Shown here in pieces: positions 6,314 to 9,629 of a stretch of 9,629 bases of DNA. Numbering within the stretch: position 1 is the first letter of the stretch; each line of letters starts with the position of its first letter. Under the pieces are notes generated by a model. The model was not told the origin of the DNA. It searched no databases and saw only the letters and a program-made list of their open reading frames with translations. Made by a program: the position numbers and the translations under genes. The DNA comes from an uncultured Collinsella sp. (lineage in GTDB: Bacteria > Actinomycetota > Coriobacteriia > Coriobacteriales > Coriobacteriaceae), in contig UROA01000076.1 in assembly GCA_900549355.1 (NCBI GenBank), positions 1 through 9,629 of the forward strand, written 5' to 3'.

Positions 6314-6366
6314 TGCCAGTAATAAAGTGCCGCCAGTAGCGAGGTTGCTGCTGGCGGCACTGGCAT
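6313..6366 (-). terminator. Hairpin terminator of the aromatic operon with interrupted longer inverted repeat
   Basis: On the minus strand AGTGCCGCCAG (6361-6351) pairs with CTGGCGGCACT (6336-6326), an 11-bp perfect stem with a 14-base loop, followed by TTATT. It lies about 45 bases past the aroQ stop. The outer ATGCCAGT (6313-6320) is also complementary to 6359-6366. The left arm is therefore a copy of a 16-bp inverted repeat split by 8 extra bases, which would allow alternative pairing. Confidence 0.75.
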
Positions 6367-6406
6367 TATTAGCGTGTGAATCGCGTTGATGGATTTGCTC
6401 GCGAGG

Positions 6407-6844
6407 CTACTTTTCGAGACGTTCCCTCAGCAGCTCCAGCGCGTGGGCGTAGCCCTGGAGGCCTTCGCCGGTGATGGTGGCGAAGCAGGCCAGGCGGGCG
6501 TAGCTTACCTGGCGGAAGTCCTCGCGTGTTTCGACGGCGCTGATATGGACCTCCACAGCCGGGATGGCGACGGCCTTGAGTGCGTCGAGGATCGCGACGC
6601 TCGTGTGCGTGTAGGCCGCCGGGTTGATGACGATGCCGTCGACCTTGCCGTAGGCCTCCTGGATCTTGTCGACGATGCTGCCCTCGTGGTTGGACTGGAA
6701 GACCTCGACCTCGTCAAAGCCCTGCGCGGCGCCTGCTTCCTGGCAGATCTGCACTAAGCGGTCGTAGTTGTCGCTGCCATAGATGCCCGGCTCGCGAATG
6801 CCGAGCATGTTGAGGTTGGGGCCGTTGATGACGAGTGCTTTCAT
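6407..6844 (-). CDS. aroQ: Type II 3-dehydroquinate dehydratase
   Basis: A 145-residue enzyme that removes water from 3-dehydroquinate to give 3-dehydroshikimate, the third step of the shikimate pathway, in the cytoplasm. The N-terminus NGPNLNMLG (7-15) with R17 and Y22 in REPGIYG holds the lid arginine and catalytic tyrosine. FQSNHEGSIVDKI (49-61), NPAAYTHTSVAI (74-85) and the VEVHIS motif (97-102, catalytic H100) with R107 complete the active site. Length is typical for this dodecameric family. After HIS the sequence (AVETREDFRQVSYARLACFA) departs from the common 'N..REEFR..S' pattern, but the Arg and Phe-Arg are kept. AAGGAA lies just before ATG 6844. It is the last gene of the minus-strand aromatic run, 63 bases after aroE-aroK, with a long palindrome in the gap and a terminator after it. 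Confidence 0.95.
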   Translation of the reverse strand: MKALVINGPNLNMLGIREPGIYGSDNYDRLVQICQEAGAAQGFDEVEVFQSNHEGSIVDKIQEAYGKVDGIVINPAAYTHTSVAILDALKAVAIPAVEVHISAVETREDFRQVSYARLACFATITGEGLQGYAHALELLRERLEK

Positions 6845-6866
6845 GGTTGCTTCCTTTGCAGTCGAG

Positions 6867-6905
6867 AAACCACCACAAAGGTGCCTGTCCCCTTTGTGGT
6901 GGTTT
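6867..6905. repeat. Long perfect palindrome (REP- or terminator-like) between aroE-aroK and aroQ
   Basis: A 15-bp perfect inverted repeat, AAACCACCACAAAGG (6867-6881) with CCTTTGTGGTGGTTT (6891-6905), and a 9-base loop. On the plus strand it continues into a run of T (6903-6909), the form of a plus-strand terminator, yet both flanking genes are on the minus strand. The loop side carries GGTGCCTGTCCCC, which resembles short repeats scattered in many high-GC genomes (from memory). It fills most of the gap, and the aroE-aroK TAA lies within the T/A run. Confidence 0.85.
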
Positions 6906-6907
6906 TT

Positions 6908-8158
6908 TTAGAGAGCGGGTGGGAGGGTGTCGAGGAGGGCTTGGGCGGTATTGGCGGCGCAGTCGCGTGAGTCGATGATGTGGTCGGCCCAGGCGCGGTA
7001 GCGTGGCATACGTTGTTCCGCGAGCTTGTCGATGCCGTCGCGTGCGGTGATGGGGCGGCCCTTGTGGGCGAGCTCTTCGAGCTTGCGGTTGAGCATCACA
7101 ATTTTGCTGTTCTGGTGCAGCAGCGGATAGTTCTCGTCTCGCGTGACCACGCCACCGCCGGTGGAAAGCACCAGGCCGCTGCGCTTGGAGATGTCGGAGA
7201 GCGCCGCCGTTTCCTGCTCGCGGAAGGCCGCCTCGCCGCGCTCGACGATATAGTCGGCGCAGGGCATCCCCAGGCGTTCCTCAAGCGCGCGATCCAGGTC
7301 GATGTGCTCTCGCCCCGTGAGCAGGGCAATCTGCTCACCCACGCGGGTCTTGCCCGAGCCCGGCATGCCGATCAGCGCGATGTTCTGCTCGCGGCGTGAC
7401 AAGCGCTCCGTTACGTCCAGGATGCGCTCGCGCAGGGTGACCTGGCCGGTGTAGCGCTCGACGGCCTGTGCCGCTTGGGCCACGAGCATCAGCAGGCCGC
7501 CGATGCAAGGGATACCGCGGCGCTCGGCCTCGAGCATCAGGCCCGTGCGGGCGGGGTTGTAGACAATGTCGATAACGCCTTCGAGCGCATCGAGCCCTTC
7601 GAGCGTGCAAGGCGCGTCGGGGCAGTGGGGGAACATACCGGCAGGCGTGCAGTTGACGAGCAGCGCGGCGTCGGACTGCTGCGCGATGTTGCCGTAGTTG
7701 ACCTCGCTCGTGCGGCCCACGGGCACCACGGTGGCGCCAAGGTCGCCGAGCACCATGCTTGCCGTGGTGCCGGCACCACCGGTAGCGCCAAGCACGAGGA
7801 CCTTCTTGCCGGTAACCTCAACCCCCAGCTCCTCGACCAGGCACTGAAAACCAAAGTAGTCGGTGTTGTCGCCGCGCAGGCGCCCGTCGGGCAGGCGCGT
7901 GATGGTGTTGACGTTGCCCATGCGCTCGGCGAGCGGGCTCAGCTCGTCCAGGTAGTTCATGACGGCGCGTTTGTAGGGGATGGTCACGTTGGTGCCTTCC
8001 CACTCGTTGCCGGTCATAAAGGCCGCGAGGTCCTCGGGCTCGCGCTCAAATCGCACGTACTCGAGCCCAGCGAGCTCTTTGTAGATGGTCGGGGTGTAGC
8101 TGTGGCCCAGCACGCGGCCCAGTACGCCGTAGGGGCGGGTTGCGGCGGTATCGGTCAT
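6908..8158 (-). CDS. aroEK: Fused shikimate dehydrogenase / shikimate kinase (AroE-AroK)
   Basis: A 416-residue bifunctional enzyme for two consecutive shikimate steps: NADPH reduction of 3-dehydroshikimate, then ATP-dependent phosphorylation of shikimate. Residues 9-245 are AroE: YGVLGRVLGHSYTP (10-23), NVTIPYK with catalytic K63, GNVNTI, GDNTD with catalytic D100, the dinucleotide loop GATGGAG (124-130), NCTPAGM (169-175) and GGLLMLVAQAAQA. Residues 259 to the end are AroK: Walker A GMPGSGKT (264-271), DLD (287-289), FREQE (312-316), STGGGVV (332-338) and GRPI, with an R-x-P-x-Y-like RMPRYRAWAD. Both active sites look complete. In AroE the usual HSxSP reads HSYTP, a conservative Ser to Thr change. 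ATG 8158 directly follows the pheA stop, and its GGAGGT (8171-8166) lies inside pheA, so the two are translationally coupled. Confidence 0.95.
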   Translation of the reverse strand: MTDTAATRPYGVLGRVLGHSYTPTIYKELAGLEYVRFEREPEDLAAFMTGNEWEGTNVTIPYKRAVMNYLDELSPLAERMGNVNTITRLPDGRLRGDNTDYFGFQCLVEELGVEVTGKKVLVLGATGGAGTTASMVLGDLGATVVPVGRTSEVNYGNIAQQSDAALLVNCTPAGMFPHCPDAPCTLEGLDALEGVIDIVYNPARTGLMLEAERRGIPCIGGLLMLVAQAAQAVERYTGQVTLRERILDVTERLSRREQNIALIGMPGSGKTRVGEQIALLTGREHIDLDRALEERLGMPCADYIVERGEAAFREQETAALSDISKRSGLVLSTGGGVVTRDENYPLLHQNSKIVMLNRKLEELAHKGRPITARDGIDKLAEQRMPRYRAWADHIIDSRDCAANTAQALLDTLPPAL

Positions 8159-9304
8159 CTAGAGCACCTCCGTGTAGCTGCCAAAGTAGGTGAAGCTCTC
8201 ACACACGTCGTCGATCGAATCGAGCAGGTCGTCGAGGGCCTTGCTGCCAAAGGGGCAGTCCAGGTCAAAGTAGAACATAAACTCAAAGTCGCGACCGGGG
8301 ATGGGGCGGCTCTCGAGCTTGATGAGGTTGATGTTGAGTGCGTAGAAGCGCTCGAGCACGCGATAGAGGGCGCCCGGCTCGTTGGCCGTGGTGATCATGA
8401 GCGAGGTACGGTTGGCGCCGGGGTAGACGCGCGGCTCGCGGCTGATGACGACAAAGCGCGTGTAGTTGTTGTCCGAGTCTTGGATATTGGGCTCCAGCAC
8501 CTCGAGGCCATACAGCGTGGCACAGCTGCGCGAGGCGATGGCGGCGACGTCGGTGCGCTCGGAGTTGGCGACCATCTCGGCCGACATGGCCGTGTTTGGG
8601 TACTTGGTGGCGTGCAGGTCGTGGGACTCGATAAAGCCGGCACACTGGGCAATGGCTTGGCCGTGGCTGTAGACCTCGCGCACGTCGGCGAGCTTGGTGC
8701 CGGGCTTGACGAGCAAGTTGTGGTCGATCTTGAGGCGAAGCGAGCGCACGATGTGGAAGTCGAACTGGGCGAGCAGGTCGTAGACGGCGTTGACCGAGCC
8801 GGCGGTGGAGTTTTCGATGGGCAGTACGCCAAATTCGCAGAAGCCGTCTCGCACGGCTCGCATGACGCCCTCAAAGGTCTCAAAGAACGCAATATCGGGC
8901 ACGTCGAAGAGCTTGCACGCGGCGATTTGGCTGTAGGCACCTTCGACGCCCTGGCAGGCGACGCTGGCAGTCTGGGGGAAGGGCGTGTCGAAGGCTACGG
9001 CCGTGGCGTGGGCCTTTTGCGAGACGGTGATGCCCTTGAGCTCGTTGATGTAACGCTGCTGTTCGGCCTTGCTCATACTCATGAGGAGACGGAACAGGGT
9101 GATGGTCTGCGCCTCGTAGCGCTCGGGCGCGCGGCTGGCGAGGTTGTTGAGCTTGGAGCGCTCACGGGCGGGGTCGAAGACGGCCTTGCCCATCTCGATT
9201 TTTGATTTGGCGACCTCGGTGGCAATGTCCATGCGCTCGACAAAGCTGTTGAGGAGCGTGGTGTCGATGCCATCGATGGCTTGGCGAATATCGGCAAGGT
9301 CCAT
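8159..9304 (-). CDS. pheA: Bifunctional chorismate mutase / prephenate dehydratase (P-protein)
   Basis: A 381-residue enzyme converting chorismate to prephenate and then phenylpyruvate, the precursor of phenylalanine. Residues 1-90 are an AroQ-class chorismate mutase: IRQAIDGID (R7), R24, K35 and the DPARER helix (R47, E48). The prephenate dehydratase domain runs from about 108 (VACQGVEGAYSQ) through GVLPIENSTAGSV to the NNYTRFVVISR motif with the catalytic Thr-Arg-Phe. A C-terminal ACT domain (NRTSLMITTANEPGALYRVL, then LIKLESRPIPG) is the usual phenylalanine-binding regulatory module, so feedback inhibition by Phe is likely. Length and domain order match the E. coli P-protein class. The ribosome site is AAAGGGG before ATG 9304. 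It follows aroC by 53 bases and abuts aroE-aroK with no gap. Confidence 0.95.
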   Translation of the reverse strand: MDLADIRQAIDGIDTTLLNSFVERMDIATEVAKSKIEMGKAVFDPARERSKLNNLASRAPERYEAQTITLFRLLMSMSKAEQQRYINELKGITVSQKAHATAVAFDTPFPQTASVACQGVEGAYSQIAACKLFDVPDIAFFETFEGVMRAVRDGFCEFGVLPIENSTAGSVNAVYDLLAQFDFHIVRSLRLKIDHNLLVKPGTKLADVREVYSHGQAIAQCAGFIESHDLHATKYPNTAMSAEMVANSERTDVAAIASRSCATLYGLEVLEPNIQDSDNNYTRFVVISREPRVYPGANRTSLMITTANEPGALYRVLERFYALNINLIKLESRPIPGRDFEFMFYFDLDCPFGSKALDDLLDSIDDVCESFTYFGSYTEVL

Positions 9305-9339
9305 GGAGGCCCCTTTCGCGTAATGGCAGAGTTGACGGG

Positions 9340-9355
9340 CAACTCAGGTGAGTTG
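9340..9355. repeat. Small hairpin in the aroC-pheA gap
   Basis: CAACTC and GAGTTG pair around a 4-base loop (9346-9349), directly after the aroC stop. No T-run follows in the reading direction, so it is unlikely to terminate; it may be a processing or stabilising stem, or chance. Confidence 0.4.
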
Positions 9356-9357
9356 GG

Positions 9358-9629
9358 TTAGAGCTGGCCTGCGTCCTCGAGGAGGGCGTCCCAGATGGCG
9401 AGCGCCGCGGCTGCTTCGGCAACGGGGACGGCTCGGGGGACGATGCAGGGATCGTGACGACCGTGGACCGAGAGCTCGGCATTTTCCATGGCGTCCATGT
9501 CTACGGTCTGCTGCTCGCGGCCAATTGAGGGCGTCGGCTTTACGGCCATGCGCCACATGACGGGCGCGCCGGTCGAAATACCGCCAAGGATGCCGCCGGC
9601 GTTGTTGGACTCGACCGCAATCCCGCCGG
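9358..9629 (-). CDS. aroC: Chorismate synthase, C-terminal part (5' end beyond the window)
   Basis: The last 90 or so residues of chorismate synthase, which converts 5-enolpyruvylshikimate-3-phosphate to chorismate using reduced FMN. The visible part starts GGIAVESNNAGGILGGISTG, a conserved FMN/substrate loop of the family, continues VAKP-like as MAVKPTPSI, and contains GRHDPCIVPRAVPVAEA, the conserved C-terminal substrate-site segment. It ends ...EDAGQL at a TAA (9358-9360). The reading frame runs off the right edge, so the start and total length are unknown. Its product is the substrate of the next gene, pheA, in the same minus-strand run. Confidence 0.95.
   Translation of the reverse strand, partial: GGIAVESNNAGGILGGISTGAPVMWRMAVKPTPSIGREQQTVDMDAMENAELSVHGRHDPCIVPRAVPVAEAAAALAIWDALLEDAGQL

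Noticed and set aside
6277..6366. ATG at 6366 as the start of the DUF4869-like protein
   Set aside because: It lies in the aroQ terminator hairpin and upstream of the likely promoter. The extra 30 residues do not resemble the family start, while ATG 6276 has its own ribosome site.
7475..9205. A 576-residue open frame on the plus strand opposite pheA and aroE-aroK
   Set aside because: It is the antisense shadow of two well-supported GC-rich genes. Its composition (rich in Gly, Val, Ala, His, Asp and Glu) is that of a codon-position mirror, and no motif is seen.
1..9629. CRISPR array, insertion sequence or integrase
   Set aside because: No regularly spaced repeats, no transposase or recombinase motifs and no duplicated tRNA end were seen on either strand.

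Overview
The window is a high-GC bacterial chromosome segment. It fits a Coriobacteriia-type actinobacterium such as Collinsella. That placement is inferred from the GC-rich coding, the fused RmlC-RmlD and fused AroE-AroK proteins, and the style of the intergenic palindromes; no marker gene here proves it.

Left part (1-4375): cell-surface polysaccharide genes. A fused dTDP-rhamnose epimerase/reductase (62-1516, +) converges on a membrane-anchored family 2 glycosyltransferase (1619-2590, -), with a bidirectional terminator between them. The glycosyltransferase is divergent from a two-gene ABC-2 polysaccharide exporter, Wzm-like permease (2751-3596) and Wzt-like ATPase (3608-4375). A coherent reading is synthesis of dTDP-L-rhamnose, sugar transfer to a lipid carrier or growing glycan, and export of a rhamnose-containing polymer across the membrane.

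Middle part (4378-6366): a tRNA-Arg(TCT) gene with its own -10 and a strong terminator. Next comes a short stretch that looks empty but reads, in two different frames, as the front and back ends of a membrane acyltransferase (family 3), so it is probably a deletion-scarred pseudogene. Then, on the minus strand, there is a compact two-gene cassette: a DUF4869-like protein translationally coupled to a P-loop ATPase whose C-terminal half looks TOPRIM-like. The cassette has its own promoter and terminator, is visibly less GC-rich than its flanks and sits beside a tRNA. It is the most interesting part of the window and a candidate for an uncharacterised, possibly defence-related, module.

Right part (6407-9629, all -): an aromatic amino acid operon in the order aroC (3' end only), pheA (chorismate mutase/prephenate dehydratase), aroE-aroK fusion, aroQ (type II dehydroquinase). 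Together they cover dehydroquinate to shikimate-3-phosphate, then chorismate formation, then chorismate to phenylpyruvate. The EPSP synthase and dehydroquinate synthase steps are not in the window. A long perfect palindrome lies between aroE-aroK and aroQ.
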